Origin: Mycobacterium sp. shizuoka-1 | GTDB taxonomy: Bacteria; Actinomycetota; Actinomycetes; Mycobacteriales; Mycobacteriaceae | Length of the DNA stretch: 64,000 bases | Assembly: GCF_002723835.1 (NCBI RefSeq) | Contig: NZ_BEWG01000007.1 | Location: forward strand, 1 to 64,000 | Direction: 5' to 3' | Part shown: in pieces, positions 18,961 through 29,642 of the stretch | Numbering within the stretch: the first letter of the stretch is position 1 | Layout: every line of letters starts with the position of its first letter | Made by a program: the position numbers and the translations under genes | The notes under the pieces: model-generated | The model's input: only the letters and a program-made list of their open reading frames with translations | The model's database searches: none | Told to the model about the DNA's origin: nothing

Positions 18961-20943
18961 CTAGGTGGCGGCGGGCTCGGCGGTGATCAGCGAGTAATTG
19001 CTGTACTGCCACGCCTTGGTGAATTCGTCGAGCGGTATCGGGAATCCCTGCCCGTTCTCCAGTGCGCTGTCGTTGATGTAGACGACCTTCTTCGTCATGT
19101 CGACGCTGATCACCACGACGGCATGATCGCTCTGCGGACCGTTGGGGCCCGGCTCCCTGCGAGTCTCGTTGAAGTACTTGCGGGTGTACGCATTCCAGAT
19201 GACGTTACTCGAGAGGGCGACGATCACCCCTTGGTTCTGGCTGAGCGCAGAGGTCATGGTGTCCATCGCGACATCGCCCTGGCTCTTGAGGAACGTGGTC
19301 CAGTCCGCGTTGATGCCGTTCATGTTCAGCAGTTTGACCGCATCGGCGCTGTTGGTGCCCCAGTGCAGACCGTTGCGCCCGGTCCCGGTGGGTTCGTAGA
19401 TCGTCTCGTCGGGATACACCCCGCTGGGTGTCGACGTCGCGAGGTCGTAGATCTGCTGGCCCAGATCGGCGGGCATCGCGCCGCCCCTGAGTTGACCGAT
19501 GACCGCGGCCGTCGCCATCAGCAGGCAGGTCGGGTAGTTGCCTTGGTAGACGAAGTACGGGTAGTTCTTCGTGTAGTTGCCGTACTCGATGCTTTCCGGT
19601 GCGGGCGGGCCGATGTCGGGGTCGTTGATCCCGAAGGTGTAGCCGAGGTCGTTGGCGAGATCGCCGAGATTGGCTTGCGCGCCTTCGATCTGATGGACGA
19701 CGAGCAGCGCGACGGCCTTCCCGGCGTTCTGCAGAGCCTGGCCGATCTCGTTGGGTGCGGGCAGGGCCCACGTCAGTTTGGTCGCCGGCGCCGGGAGCGG
19801 GGTCGACGACGAGGCGGCGAGTTGGGCGGTGACAAGCCGGTAGTTCTGGCTGCTCCACTCGTCGACGAAATCGTCGAAGTTCATTTCGAGGCCCTGGCCG
19901 TTGGCCTGGGTGGGGTCGTTGATCGTGACGATGTTCCGGGTGGTGTCCAGGCCGATGACGGTCACGATCTTCTCGCCCGGGGTGGTCCGCCCGTCGACCG
20001 TGCCGGTGATGGCCACGATCATCACCTTGGTCGGATCCTGCAGCCCGGCCGCCAGGTCGTTGATCGCGCGGGTCTTCTGCTCGCCGTAGTAGATGCGCGA
20101 GATGATGCGAACGTTCTTGTCCTGCAGCAGTTCGTAACTGTCGGTCCACTTGACGAACCAGTTCGCATCGACCCCGCGATAGATCTTGTAGCCGGGGTAG
20201 ACCAGGCTCTCGGTGTTCAGCGCGGCGGCGGTGAATCCTGCCAGATCCGGTGCGGTGCCGGTGAGTTGGCCGTAGGCACTTGCGACGGTCGCGATCGCGG
20301 CCGAGTAGAAGTCCTGCATGCCCACGTAGTACTGCTTGTTCTGGGCCGCATTGCCGTAGACCCCCGGGGTGGTGATGGTCACCCGGGAGATGCCGAAGAC
20401 GTTGGCCAGGTCGTCGCGCAGCAGGTTCAGGTTGGCCTGCGTGCCGCTGACCTGGTTGGCGACCGTCAGGTAGACGTTGTGCCCGAACTCTTCGAGGCTC
20501 TGCAGGATCTTGTTGGGCGTCGGTACGGCGAGGACACCCGGGTGGTCACTGGCCGCGGCAGTGGTCGAGGCGGCCGCGAGTGCCGTCGCGCTCGGCGTCC
20601 GGCGAACAGCCGCCGCACGCACCGTCGTCGACGGGGCGGTGACGGTGCCGGCCTCCGCCGACGGCTTCACCGACGCGGCCCGACGGGTGGAGCTCACCGG
20701 CTTGGGCCCCGCCTTGCGCGCGCTCTTGGCCTTCGCCGGCGCGGATGAAGTCGACGACGACGTGGCTGATGGCGAAGGGCCGTTCGACGATCCGGTGTCG
20801 GCGGATGCCACCGCGGCACCGGCGACCATGGCGGCGCCGACACCGAGGGTCACCGCGCCGGCGTTCAACCACATCCGCGCGCCGCGCGGGGGCCGTGCTT
20901 CGACACCGTTCAGAGGATTTGTCTCGTTCGCGCACGTCATCAT
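18961..20943 (-). CDS. Secreted protein with two C39/papain-like peptidase domains, the first probably inactive
   Basis: 660 residues from the ATG with GGGGGC upstream; a GTG at 20976 would add 11. A signal sequence (ARMWLNAGAVTLGVGAAMVA, cut near ASA-DTG) is followed by a Ser/Ala/Lys-rich linker and two homologous domains of about 230 residues, each opening PTPNKILQSLEEFGHNVYL- or PAPNEIGQALQNAGKAVAL-like. Domain 2 has a plausible catalytic set: Cys473 in YPTCLLMATAAVIGQL, His607 in SDHAVVVISVD and Asp in YINDS. In domain 1 the matching places read Ser214 (DFYSAAIATVASAYGQL) and Lys (GEKIVTVIGLD), so the nucleophile and base are lost while IND is kept. Substrate unknown. It is an insertion relative to M. 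tuberculosis between rplO and sppA. Confidence 0.65.
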   Translation of the reverse strand: MMTCANETNPLNGVEARPPRGARMWLNAGAVTLGVGAAMVAGAAVASADTGSSNGPSPSATSSSTSSAPAKAKSARKAGPKPVSSTRRAASVKPSAEAGTVTAPSTTVRAAAVRRTPSATALAAASTTAAASDHPGVLAVPTPNKILQSLEEFGHNVYLTVANQVSGTQANLNLLRDDLANVFGISRVTITTPGVYGNAAQNKQYYVGMQDFYSAAIATVASAYGQLTGTAPDLAGFTAAALNTESLVYPGYKIYRGVDANWFVKWTDSYELLQDKNVRIISRIYYGEQKTRAINDLAAGLQDPTKVMIVAITGTVDGRTTPGEKIVTVIGLDTTRNIVTINDPTQANGQGLEMNFDDFVDEWSSQNYRLVTAQLAASSSTPLPAPATKLTWALPAPNEIGQALQNAGKAVALLVVHQIEGAQANLGDLANDLGYTFGINDPDIGPPAPESIEYGNYTKNYPYFVYQGNYPTCLLMATAAVIGQLRGGAMPADLGQQIYDLATSTPSGVYPDETIYEPTGTGRNGLHWGTNSADAVKLLNMNGINADWTTFLKSQGDVAMDTMTSALSQNQGVIVALSSNVIWNAYTRKYFNETRREPGPNGPQSDHAVVVISVDMTKKVVYINDSALENGQGFPIPLDEFTKAWQYSNYSLITAEPAAT

Positions 20944-21045
20944 CGGCTTGCCCCCGGCTCGGATCTTCGCTGCCACCTTTGCCGGTTGATGTTAACTGCG
21001 AACGGCCGAGCGGTGGGGCGATCGGCGAACTCTCGGCGAATTCGG

Positions 21046-21972
21046 TTAGCGCAGTTGCGGAATCACGTCGGCGGCGAGGCGTTCCATCTGTTCGCGATCC
21101 TCGGCGAGGTTCGCGCCGGTCGGGTTCAGCAGCACGGTCTGCGCTCCGGCGGCGATCACCTCCCGCAGGCCGCGCGCCACGTCCGACGGTGTGCCGGCCA
21201 CCGGGACCGCGTCCACCCCGGGCATCGTCCCGTAGATCCGGCGCAGTCCGGCCAGTACCCGCTCGCGGGCTTTGGCGGCGTCATCGTCGACGATCAGATA
21301 CACCCGCTTGCCAATCCGGAACGTCGCCGGGTCCCTGTCCTGCTCGGCCAGTTCGGTGCGCAGCGTCCGCACCGCCGTCGCGAAGCTCTCCGTCGTCGAG
21401 GAACCGGCCCCCATGAATGCGTCACCGTGCCGCACCGCGCGGGCGATCGCGCGAGGAGCGTTGGCGCCGAACCAGATCGGCGGGTGTGGGCGCTGCACCG
21501 GTTTCGGGGACACCGGAAGGTCGTCGACGTCGCGGAATCGGCCGTGGAAGCTGACTCGCGGTTCGTCGGACCAGGCCGCCTTCATCAGCTCCAGCCCCTC
21601 GGTGAAGCTGCTGACGAAGGTGGCCGGATCGACGCCGAACGCCGCGAACTTGCGCCGCCCGCCGCCGGGGGCGACACCGAGTTCGAGGCGGCCGTGGCTG
21701 AGCCGGTCCACGGCGGTGACCGCCGATGCCAGCTGTAGCGGGTCGTGCAGTGAGGTGACCAGCACGGCCACCCCCAGCCGCAGCGTCGTGGTGCAGGCCG
21801 CCGCCCAGGCCAGTAGTTCCATCGGTGCCAGCAGCGGCGTCGGCCCGATCACCTGTTCCAGCGTCCAGCCGCCCTCGAAGCCGAGCTCTTCGGCGCGGGC
21901 CAGGTAGCTGCGCAGGCCGTCGCCGTCGAAGCCGTCGACGTCGAGTTGTGGTATCGAGATGGAGAACGTCAC
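21046..21972 (-). CDS. LLM-class (luciferase-like) F420- or flavin-dependent oxidoreductase
   Basis: 308 residues from a GTG (MTFSISIPQLDVDGFDGDGL). Luciferase-like monooxygenase features are clear: RAEELGFEGGWTLEQV, the TTLRLGVAVLV strand, DRLSHGRLELGVAPGGG and a PHPPIWFGANAPRAI segment where the cofactor phosphate is bound. In mycobacteria many members of this family use coenzyme F420, but the sequence does not settle F420 against FMN. The gene is divergent from sppA with a 58-bp gap and lies upstream of the secreted C39-like gene on the same strand. Substrate unknown. Confidence 0.85.
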   Translation of the reverse strand: MTFSISIPQLDVDGFDGDGLRSYLARAEELGFEGGWTLEQVIGPTPLLAPMELLAWAAACTTTLRLGVAVLVTSLHDPLQLASAVTAVDRLSHGRLELGVAPGGGRRKFAAFGVDPATFVSSFTEGLELMKAAWSDEPRVSFHGRFRDVDDLPVSPKPVQRPHPPIWFGANAPRAIARAVRHGDAFMGAGSSTTESFATAVRTLRTELAEQDRDPATFRIGKRVYLIVDDDAAKARERVLAGLRRIYGTMPGVDAVPVAGTPSDVARGLREVIAAGAQTVLLNPTGANLAEDREQMERLAADVIPQLR

Positions 21973-22030
21973 CTGTTCACCGTACGAGCGTGCCGACCGG
22001 CACCGGCACCGGCGCCGGTAACCTCGAATC

Positions 22031-23842
22031 ATGTTCGCCTTCCTGCCCGACGTTCCGGGCGCCGACGACGTCCGCGACGTGCTGCGTCGCATCGACACCG
22101 CCCGCCACCACGGCGTGCCCGACGGCTGCATCCTGGAGCTTGATCTGCAGTCCGCGCCGCCGGAGGTCGGCGGCTTCGACCCGCTGGCCTTTGTCACCGG
22201 TGGTGGCCGCACGATGCTGTTGCGCGACGCGGTCGGTGCGATCCACCGCGCGGCCGAGGATCCGCGGGTGGCGGGACTGATTGCGCGGGTGCAGCTTTCG
22301 CCTGCGCTGGCCGGGCCGGTGCAGGAGCTTCGGGCGGCGATCGCCGCTTTCACCGAGGTGAAGCCGTCCTTGGCGTGGGCCGAGACCTATCCGGGCACGC
22401 TGTCGTATTACCTGGCTTCGGCGTTTTCCGAGGTGTGGATGCAGCCGACGGGCACCGTGGGTTTGGTGGGGTTCGCCACTAATGCGCTGTTCTTGCGCGA
22501 TGCCCTGGGCAAGGCCGGTATCGAGGCGCAGTTCATCACCCGCGGCGAGTACAAGTCGGCGGCCAACCTGTTCACCCAGGACCACTACACCGACGCCCAC
22601 CGCGAGGCCGATTCCCGGCTGATCGCCAGCCTGCACAGTCAGGTGTGGCAGGCCATCGCCGAGTCGCGCCACCTCGACGTCGCGGCGGTGGACGAGCTGG
22701 CCAACCGGGCGCCGCTATTGCGCGATGCGGCCGTCGACGGTCGTCTGGTGGATCGCATCGGATTCCGTGACGAGGCATACAGCCGCATCGCCGAACTCAC
22801 TGGAGCTCAAGGAGTTTCCCCGGAGACCGGTGACGCCGACTCCGATGACAACGCCCCGCCGCGGCTGTACTTGTCCCGCTACGCCCAGACCCGCAAGAGC
22901 GGGTCCGCGGTGCCGGTGCCGATGCCGTCCGTGCCCGGTCGTAAGAAGCGGCCGCGGATCGCGGTGGTCACCGTCGCGGGGTCGATCGTCAGCGGCCGCG
23001 GCGGCCCGCAGGGGTTTCCGCTCGGGCGCGCCAGCGCCGGCGGCGACACCATCGGCGCGGCGTTGCGCCAGGTCGCCACAGATGACGACGTGGCCGCGGT
23101 GGTGGTGCGGGTGGACAGCCCCGGTGGGTCGGTGACCGGCTCGGAGACGATCTGGCGAGAAGTGACTAGGGTTCGGGCCAAGGGCAAGCCGGTGGTGGCC
23201 TCCATGGGCGCGGTGGCTGCCTCCGGCGGCTACTACATCGCGATGGGCGCCGATGCGATCGTCGCCAACCCGGGAACCATCACCGGGTCGATCGGTGTGC
23301 TGACCGGCAAGCTGGTGGCGCGCGGGCTCAAGGAGCGGCTCGGGGTCGGCTCTGACAGCGTTCGCACCAACGACAATGCCGACGCCTGGTCGGTCAATGC
23401 GCCGTTCACCCCGGAGCAGGAGGCGCTCGTCGAGGCCGAGGCCGACCTGTTCTACACCGATTTCGTCCAGCGGGTCGCCGAGGCCCGGCACATGTCGGTC
23501 GAGGCGGTCGACGCGGTGGCCCGCGGCCGGGTCTGGACCGGGGCCGATGCGCTGGAGCGTGGGCTGGTCGACGAGTTGGGCGGATTGCGAACGGCGGTGC
23601 GCCGGGCCAAGGTGCTCGCCGGCATCGACGTGGACGCCTCGGTCGATCTGGTGAACTATCCCAGCTCGTCGCTGCGGGATTTCCTGCGCCCCAAGCCCTC
23701 GTCGCAGCCGGCGGCGGCATCGCTGTCGGAAGCGGTCACGGTGCTGCTCGGCCAGTCGGTGCGCGGCGTGCTGGATCAGGGTGAGCAGGCGCTCAGCGGC
23801 ACCAGTCTGTTGTGGCTGGGGTTCAATCCAGAGTGGCGCTGA
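22031..23842 (+). CDS. sppA: Signal peptide peptidase SppA, 67-kDa type
   Basis: 603 residues with two ClpP/crotonase-like domains as in E. coli SppA. The catalytic dyad is visible: Lys175 in the first domain ([13 protein letters not shown]) and Ser398 in the second ([20 protein letters not shown]), followed by [15 protein letters not shown]. SppA degrades cleaved signal peptides in the membrane. The E. coli N-terminal anchor is not obvious here, as the protein opens [14 protein letters not shown]. The gene ends with a 20-nt convergent overlap with the methyltransferase gene on the other strand. Confidence 0.93.
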   Translation: MFAFLPDVPGADDVRDVLRRIDTARHHGVPDGCILELDLQSAPPEVGGFDPLAFVTGGGRTMLLRDAVGAIHRAAEDPRVAGLIARVQLSPALAGPVQELRAAIAAFTEVKPSLAWAETYPGTLSYYLASAFSEVWMQPTGTVGLVGFATNALFLRDALGKAGIEAQFITRGEYKSAANLFTQDHYTDAHREADSRLIASLHSQVWQAIAESRHLDVAAVDELANRAPLLRDAAVDGRLVDRIGFRDEAYSRIAELTGAQGVSPETGDADSDDNAPPRLYLSRYAQTRKSGSAVPVPMPSVPGRKKRPRIAVVTVAGSIVSGRGGPQGFPLGRASAGGDTIGAALRQVATDDDVAAVVVRVDSPGGSVTGSETIWREVTRVRAKGKPVVASMGAVAASGGYYIAMGADAIVANPGTITGSIGVLTGKLVARGLKERLGVGSDSVRTNDNADAWSVNAPFTPEQEALVEAEADLFYTDFVQRVAEARHMSVEAVDAVARGRVWTGADALERGLVDELGGLRTAVRRAKVLAGIDVDASVDLVNYPSSSLRDFLRPKPSSQPAAASLSEAVTVLLGQSVRGVLDQGEQALSGTSLLWLGFNPEWR

Positions 23843-24734
23843 CGTAGACGATTTCCCCCAGCGGGTCGTAGCCGTCCCGGTCGGGCGGCTGTAATCCGCT
23901 GCGGCGGAACAGCTCGTCGCCGGGAACGCCGGTGACATACCAGCCCTTGCCGCCGAGGTATTCCATCACGTGGCTGCGTGGTCCGGCATAGACCAGCGAT
24001 GCCATGTCCAGGTCCAGTCCTTCATCGCGGACGTTGGCGGTCATGGCGGTGGCCTTCTCGGCGTCGAAATCCATGATGCCGGGGACGTATTCGGTCGCCA
24101 CTGCGCTTCCGGGCACGCTCAGCGACGTGATGGTGTCGAAGAGCGTGTCCTGGGCTTCCGGCGGCAGGTAGATCAGCAGGCCTTCGGCCAGCCACGCGGT
24201 GGGCAGTTCGGGGTCGAAGCCCGCTGCTCGAAGCGCGCTGGGCCAGTCGTCTCGCAGATCGATGCCGACGGTGCGACGTTGCGCGGTCGGCTGGGCACCG
24301 ATATCGTCGAGTACACCGGTCTTGAACTCGATCACCGCGGGCTGGTCGATCTCGTAGACGACGGTGCCCGACGGCCAGGGCAGTCGGTAGGCGCGCGAGT
24401 CCAGACCGGAAGCCAGGATCACCGCCTGCCGGATCCCGCTCGCCGTGGCGGTGATGAAGTAGTCGTCGAAGAACTTGGCGCGCATCGCCATTCCGGCGAT
24501 CATCGACTGGATCCGCTCGGGGGTGACGTCGCCGAACGGCGAGGTGTCCAATTCGCCGTCGATCATCTTGACGAAGAATTCGATGCCGACCGCACGGACC
24601 AACGGTTCGGCGAACGGGTCGTCGATGAGGTGACGGGGATCCTTGGTGGCCATCGCGCGCCCGGCCGCCACCATTGTGGCGGTGGCGCCCACGCTGGAGG
24701 TCAGGTCCCAGCTGTCGTTGTCGGTGCGTGCCAT
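23823..24734 (-). CDS. TIGR00027-family SAM-dependent methyltransferase, paralogue 1
   Basis: 303 residues starting [20 protein letters not shown]. The family pattern is complete: [24 protein letters not shown], the SAM-binding [51 protein letters not shown]. These are putative class I methyltransferases (leucine carboxyl methyltransferase-like fold) expanded in mycobacteria; substrates are mostly unknown. It is the last of four tandem copies on the minus strand; its ATG overlaps the stop of paralogue 2 by one base. Confidence 0.93.
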   Translation of the reverse strand: MARTDNDSWDLTSSVGATATMVAAGRAMATKDPRHLIDDPFAEPLVRAVGIEFFVKMIDGELDTSPFGDVTPERIQSMIAGMAMRAKFFDDYFITATASGIRQAVILASGLDSRAYRLPWPSGTVVYEIDQPAVIEFKTGVLDDIGAQPTAQRRTVGIDLRDDWPSALRAAGFDPELPTAWLAEGLLIYLPPEAQDTLFDTITSLSVPGSAVATEYVPGIMDFDAEKATAMTANVRDEGLDLDMASLVYAGPRSHVMEYLGGKGWYVTGVPGDELFRRSGLQPPDRDGYDPLGEIVYVSATLD

Positions 24735-25666
24735 CACTGCTCCTGGGTGCGGGTCGCGGTCAGGTAGCCGGCGGCGTCGGCGAACTGCTGGACCATCTCG
24801 TCGTCCGGCAGGCTGAACCCGTTGGCGGCGTAGGCCTCCCGGGTGGTCTGCGTGCTGACTCGCCAGCCCCGCTCGGCCAGGTAGTCGCCGACCGCGTTGC
24901 GGTCGCCCTCGTAGAACAGCGACGGCAGGTCGATGTCCGAGCCGATCCGCGCCGAATAGCTCTTGAACCGCTCCCGCCACGTGTCGGGCAGGGAGGTGCC
25001 GGCGACCATGAACTCGGTTCCGAGGCGGCTGCCGGGCGCCGACAGCGCGGTGACGTCGTCAAGCAGTCGGTCTTGGGCTTCCGGCGGGAGATAGATCAAC
25101 AGACCTTCGGCGATCCACGCAGTCGGCTGGTTGGCGTCGAAGCCGTTGTCCCGCAATGCCGTCGGCCAGTCGTCGCGTAGGTCGATGCCGATGGCGCGGC
25201 GCTCGGCGGTGGGGGAGACGCCCTCGTCGGCCAGCACGCGGGATTTGAACTCGATGACCTGGGGCTGGTCGAGTTCGAACACCGTCGTCCCGGCCGGCCA
25301 GCTCATCCGATAGGCGCGGGTGTCCAGTCCGGAGGCCAGGATGACCGCTTGGCGCACCCCGTCGCGGGCCGCGTTGGTGAACAGGTCGTCGAAGAACCGC
25401 GTTCGCACCGCGATCTGCTCGATCATGCTGCGGCGGTTGAGCATCGGGTCGTCGTCTTCGACGGTCGCCTCGCCGGTCGCGACGCGGACGAGGGCCTCCA
25501 CGCCGACGGCCTTGACCAGCGTGTCGGCGTACGGATCGTGGATCAGCGCGTCGGGGCCGTGGGAGGCCAGCGCGCGTGAGGCGGCCACCGAGGTGGCGGT
25601 AGCGCCCACACTGGATGCCAGGTCCCAGGTGTCGCCGTCGTAGCGGACGGATGGCGTGTCGGTCAT
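24734..25666 (-). CDS. TIGR00027-family SAM-dependent methyltransferase, paralogue 2
   Basis: 310 residues starting [20 protein letters not shown]. It carries the same motifs as its neighbours ([77 protein letters not shown]) but is the most diverged of the four in the C-terminal third ([20 protein letters not shown]). It follows paralogue 3 by 4 nt. The copies share sequence along their whole length, so they arose by tandem duplication and then diverged. Confidence 0.93.
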   Translation of the reverse strand: MTDTPSVRYDGDTWDLASSVGATATSVAASRALASHGPDALIHDPYADTLVKAVGVEALVRVATGEATVEDDDPMLNRRSMIEQIAVRTRFFDDLFTNAARDGVRQAVILASGLDTRAYRMSWPAGTTVFELDQPQVIEFKSRVLADEGVSPTAERRAIGIDLRDDWPTALRDNGFDANQPTAWIAEGLLIYLPPEAQDRLLDDVTALSAPGSRLGTEFMVAGTSLPDTWRERFKSYSARIGSDIDLPSLFYEGDRNAVGDYLAERGWRVSTQTTREAYAANGFSLPDDEMVQQFADAAGYLTATRTQEQ

Positions 25667-25670
25667 GGTC

Positions 25671-26576
25671 TTACTTTCGAATCGCTGTGACGGATGACGA
25701 GTTGCTCAGCGGGGCGCTGAGGTCACCGGCGGGGAACTCACGCCCGTAGTGAGCGAACATCTCGGGGCGGCTGCGCGCGCTGACCTGCCAGCCGAGGCCC
25801 TCGAGGTAGTCGATGACGGGCTTGCGCTCACCGGCGTAGAAGAGGTCTGCCATGTTGAGATCAAGGCCCATCTCGCGCCAGCGCTCGCTGATCAGTTTCG
25901 ACCGGTCGGCCAGGCCGGAGCCGCCGTCCGGGTGGTATTCGGTGGCGATGCGGCTGCCCGGTGCGGACAGCGCCGTGATGCTGTCGAACAGCCGGTCCTG
26001 GGCGTCCGGCGGCAGGTACACCAACAGTCCCTCGGCGCTCCACGCGGTGGGCGAGGTGGCGTCGAAACCGTTGTCGCGCAACGCTGCCGGCCAGTCTTCG
26101 CGCAGATCGACACTCACCGTGCGCAGCTCCGCGGTGGGGGAGGCACCCAGTCCCGAGAGCGTCTCGGTCTTGAATGCGATGACCTTGGGCTGATCGATCT
26201 CGTAGACCACGGTGCCCGCGGGCCAGTCCAGCCGGTATGACCGGGAGTCCAGCCCGGAGGCCAGGATGACGGCTTGGCGCACCCCGGCGGCGGCCGCGTC
26301 GAGGAAGAAGTCGTCGAAGAAGCGGGTGCGGACGGCCATCACGTCGGTCATCACCCGGGCGGTGCCCTCGCCGTCGACCTTGGCCATGTCGATCTCGCCG
26401 TCGACCATCTTGGTGAACACGTCGATGCCGACGGCGCGTACCAGCGGGGCGGCGAACGGATCGTCGATGAGGGCGTTGTCTTCGGTGCTGGCGACCGCAC
26501 GGGCGGCAGCCACCATGGTGGCGGTGGTGCCGACGCTGGTGGCCAGGTCCCAGGAGTCGGCGTCGCTGCGGCTCAT
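25671..26576 (-). CDS. TIGR00027-family SAM-dependent methyltransferase, paralogue 3
   Basis: 301 residues starting MSRSDADSWDLATSVGTTAT; longer in-frame readings upstream overlap paralogue 4 and lack a ribosome site. Motifs: [77 protein letters not shown]. The ATG overlaps the stop of paralogue 4 by 4 nt (ATGA), so translation is probably coupled. Confidence 0.93.
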   Translation of the reverse strand: MSRSDADSWDLATSVGTTATMVAAARAVASTEDNALIDDPFAAPLVRAVGIDVFTKMVDGEIDMAKVDGEGTARVMTDVMAVRTRFFDDFFLDAAAAGVRQAVILASGLDSRSYRLDWPAGTVVYEIDQPKVIAFKTETLSGLGASPTAELRTVSVDLREDWPAALRDNGFDATSPTAWSAEGLLVYLPPDAQDRLFDSITALSAPGSRIATEYHPDGGSGLADRSKLISERWREMGLDLNMADLFYAGERKPVIDYLEGLGWQVSARSRPEMFAHYGREFPAGDLSAPLSNSSSVTAIRK

Positions 26577-27493
26577 CGGCCGCCGCCGTAGACCGCGCTG
26601 AGGTAGTAGAGCTTGCCCATCGGCTCGTCGTCGTCGAGGCAGGCCCGCCCGCTGGCCGTGAGCAGCTCGTTGACCGTGGAGCTGGTGGCCCGCCAACCAT
26701 GGTCGGCCAGGTAGGCGCTGGGCTCGTTGCGCTCACCGAGGAAGACCAGGGCGCCGAAGTCGAGGTCGAGGCCCTGCTCGCGCCAGCGGTCGGCGTGAGC
26801 TTTCATGTCCTCGCGGGTGCGCGCCTGTTCGTCCACCGGTGTGGGCGGAACACCGTCGATGGCCACCCGGCTGTCTGGTGCGGACAGTTCGGTGATGGTG
26901 TCCAGCAGTCGGTCCTGTGCGTCTGGCGGCAAATAGCCCAGCAGGCCTTCGGCGCTCCACGCGGTCGGTGCCTGCGGATCGAAGCCGGCTTCGCGCAGCG
27001 CACCGGCCCAGTCGTTGCGCAGATCCATCGCCACGGTCCGGCGATCACACGTGGGTGCGACGCCATGGCCGGCGAGGGTCTGGGTCTTGAATGCGATGAC
27101 CTCGGGCTGGTCGATCTCGAAGACGACCATGCCGTCCGGCCAGTCCAGCCGGTAGGCGCGCGCGTCGAGACCGGAGGCGAGGATCACGGCCTGGCGTACC
27201 CCGTCGGCAGACGCCGACAAGAAGAAGTCGTCGAAGAACTTCGTCCGCACCGCGATGTTGTCGGTCATCCGGGTCACGCCCACGGCCGTCTGTTCCTCGG
27301 CGCTCGGGAGGTCGCCGGTGGCCATTCGGGTGAAGAAGTCGACGCCGACCGCGCGCACCAGCGGCTCGGCGAAGGGGTCGTCGATCAGGGGGGCGGTCTC
27401 CCGGCTCGCCGCGGCGCGAGCGGCGGCCACCAGGGTCGCGGTGGCTCCCACGCTGGACGCCAGGTCCCAGGAGTCGTTGTCGGTTCGGGTCAT
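26573..27493 (-). CDS. TIGR00027-family SAM-dependent methyltransferase, paralogue 4
   Basis: 306 residues starting [20 protein letters not shown], from the ATG with TGAGG 6 nt upstream; a GTG four codons earlier is possible. Motifs: [78 protein letters not shown]. It is the first gene of the four-gene minus-strand run and is divergent from secY, so the 275-bp gap holds promoters for both directions. Confidence 0.93.
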   Translation of the reverse strand: MTRTDNDSWDLASSVGATATLVAAARAAASRETAPLIDDPFAEPLVRAVGVDFFTRMATGDLPSAEEQTAVGVTRMTDNIAVRTKFFDDFFLSASADGVRQAVILASGLDARAYRLDWPDGMVVFEIDQPEVIAFKTQTLAGHGVAPTCDRRTVAMDLRNDWAGALREAGFDPQAPTAWSAEGLLGYLPPDAQDRLLDTITELSAPDSRVAIDGVPPTPVDEQARTREDMKAHADRWREQGLDLDFGALVFLGERNEPSAYLADHGWRATSSTVNELLTASGRACLDDDEPMGKLYYLSAVYGGGR

Positions 27494-27768
27494 CGAGGGC
27501 CTCACTGCTGCAACTGATACTTAGCCGATATAACCACTGTCGACTGTACGCGATTCCCGCTGGGCGTCCGCTGTGTGCACATGCCCGGCGCCGCTCCGTG
27601 GATTCCCGCCCTGCCTGGGCCAACTGTTACTCTCGTAGACTGTTTGAGCGCGCGATGCTGCAGGTGCGAAACCCGGCGGCGATCGGTGCAAGGCAGGATT
27701 ACCCGAACGCTGGCCAGACCAGCCCCATTGGCACGCTGAGACTCCCGTCCGGCTGCCCAGGAGGAAGA

Positions 27769-29094
27769 GTGCTCTCGGCTTTCATCTCTTCGCTCAGGAC
27801 GGTCGACCTGAGGCGAAAGATCCTGTTCACCCTGGGCGTGGTGATCCTGTACCGGGTCGGCGCATCCCTGCCGTCCCCCGGGGTCAACTACAAGAACGTC
27901 CACCAGTGCATCGAGCAGGTCAGCGGTGGCAGCGGGGCGCAGATCTACTCGCTGATCAACCTGTTCTCCGGCGGCGCGCTGCTGCAACTGACGGTCTTCG
28001 CGGTCGGCGTGATGCCCTACATCACCGCCAGCATCATCGTGCAGCTGCTGACGGTGGTGATCCCGCGATTCGAACAGCTGCGTAAAGAAGGTCAGGCCGG
28101 TCAGGCCAAGATGACCCAGTACACGCGCTACCTGGCGATCGCGCTGGCCATCCTGCAGGCCACCAGCATCGTGGCGCTGGCCGCCAACGGCGGTCTGCTG
28201 CAGGGCTGCTCCCTGGACATCCTGCAGAGCACCAGCATCTTCGCCCTGGTGATCATCGTGCTGGTGATGACCGCGGGTGCCGCGCTGGTGATGTGGATGG
28301 GCGAGCTGGTCACCGAGCGCGGTGTCGGCAACGGCATGTCGCTGCTGATCTTCGCCGGCATCGCGGCCCGCATCCCGGCCGAGGGCAAGAGCATCCTGGA
28401 CAGCCGCGGCGGCATGATCTTCACCGCCGTCTGCGCCGCGGCGCTGCTGATCATCATCGGCGTGGTCTTCGTCGAGCAGGGTCAGCGTCGTATCCCGGTG
28501 CAGTACGCCAAGCGCATGGTGGGCCGGCGGATGTACGGCGGAACCTCGACGTACCTACCGCTGAAGGTCAACCAGGCCGGCGTCATCCCGGTGATCTTCG
28601 CCTCGTCGCTGATCTACATCCCGCACCTGATCACCCAGCTGATCCAGAGCGGCCGGACCACCCCGAGCAACGGCTGGTGGGACCGCTTCGTCGCCAACTA
28701 CCTGACCAACCCCGCCGACCCCGTCTATGTCGCCATCTACTTCGGCCTGATCATCTTCTTCACCTACTTCTACGTGTCGATCACGTTCAACCCCGACGAA
28801 CGTGCCGACGAGATGAAGAAGTTCGGTGGCTTCATCCCCGGCATCCGACCCGGTAAGCCCACCGCCGACTACCTGCGCTACGTGCTGAACCGGATCACCC
28901 TGCCCGGCTCGATCTACCTGGGCGTGATCGCCGTGCTGCCGAACGTGTTCCTGCAGATGGGCAACAGTGGCGGTATCCAGAACTTGCCGTTCGGCGGCAC
29001 CGCGGTTCTGATCATGATCGGCGTCGGCTTGGATACGGTCAAACAAATCGAGAGCCAGCTCATGCAGCGCAACTACGAAGGGTTCCTGAAGTGA
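27769..29094 (+). CDS. secY: Preprotein translocase subunit SecY
   Basis: 441 residues from a GTG with GAGGAAGA upstream, the length of mycobacterial SecY; the frame is open further upstream but without a start site. About ten transmembrane segments are visible, beginning [20 protein letters not shown], and the plug and lateral-gate regions ([34 protein letters not shown]) are conserved. SecY is the channel of the general secretion system. The TGA overlaps the adk GTG by 4 nt. The 275-bp leader has a possible -10 TAGACT at 27636-27641 but no good -35. Confidence 0.97.
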   Translation: MLSAFISSLRTVDLRRKILFTLGVVILYRVGASLPSPGVNYKNVHQCIEQVSGGSGAQIYSLINLFSGGALLQLTVFAVGVMPYITASIIVQLLTVVIPRFEQLRKEGQAGQAKMTQYTRYLAIALAILQATSIVALAANGGLLQGCSLDILQSTSIFALVIIVLVMTAGAALVMWMGELVTERGVGNGMSLLIFAGIAARIPAEGKSILDSRGGMIFTAVCAAALLIIIGVVFVEQGQRRIPVQYAKRMVGRRMYGGTSTYLPLKVNQAGVIPVIFASSLIYIPHLITQLIQSGRTTPSNGWWDRFVANYLTNPADPVYVAIYFGLIIFFTYFYVSITFNPDERADEMKKFGGFIPGIRPGKPTADYLRYVLNRITLPGSIYLGVIAVLPNVFLQMGNSGGIQNLPFGGTAVLIMIGVGLDTVKQIESQLMQRNYEGFLK

Positions 29095-29636
29095 GAATCG
29101 TTTTGCTCGGTCCGCCGGGTGCGGGCAAGGGAACCCAGGCCGCGGACCTGGCGAAGAAGTTCGGCATTCCGCACATCTCCACCGGTGACCTGTTCCGGCA
29201 CAACATCAGCACCGGCACCGAGTTGGGCCTGGAGGCCAAGAAGTACCTCGACGCCGGTGACCTGGTTCCCGCGACGCTCACCAATGCGCTGGTCGACAGC
29301 CGCCTTGACGACGCCGACGTGAGCGACGGGTTCATCCTCGACGGGTTCCCCCGCTCGGTGGAGCAGGCCGAGGCGCTCAAGCAGATGCTCAGCCGCCGCA
29401 ACCTCAAGCTCGACGCCGTGCTCGAGTTCCGGGTGCCCGAGGAGGAGCTGGTCAGCCGGCTCATGGGCCGCGGTCGCGCCGACGACAACGAGGACACCAT
29501 CCGCAACCGGTTCAAGGTCTACCGCGACGAGACCGCGCCGCTGCTGGACTACTACGCCGACGAACTCAAGACCGTCGACGCCGTCGGCAGCCTGGACGAG
29601 GTGTTCGCGCGGGCCCTGCACGCACTCGGCCGCTGA
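29091..29636 (+). CDS. adk: Adenylate kinase
   Basis: 181 residues from a GTG overlapping the secY stop by 4 nt. It interconverts ATP + AMP and 2 ADP. The P-loop GPPGAGKGT lies at residues 7-15, the AMP-binding STGDLFR at about 30, and [16 protein letters not shown] gives the Asp-Gly-Phe-Pro-Arg signature. The LID is short ([16 protein letters not shown]), without the Zn-binding cysteines of Gram-positive enzymes, as in M. tuberculosis Adk. It is cotranscribed with secY and map. Confidence 0.97.
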   Translation: MRIVLLGPPGAGKGTQAADLAKKFGIPHISTGDLFRHNISTGTELGLEAKKYLDAGDLVPATLTNALVDSRLDDADVSDGFILDGFPRSVEQAEALKQMLSRRNLKLDAVLEFRVPEEELVSRLMGRGRADDNEDTIRNRFKVYRDETAPLLDYYADELKTVDAVGSLDEVFARALHALGR

Positions 29637-29642
29637 TTCTCG

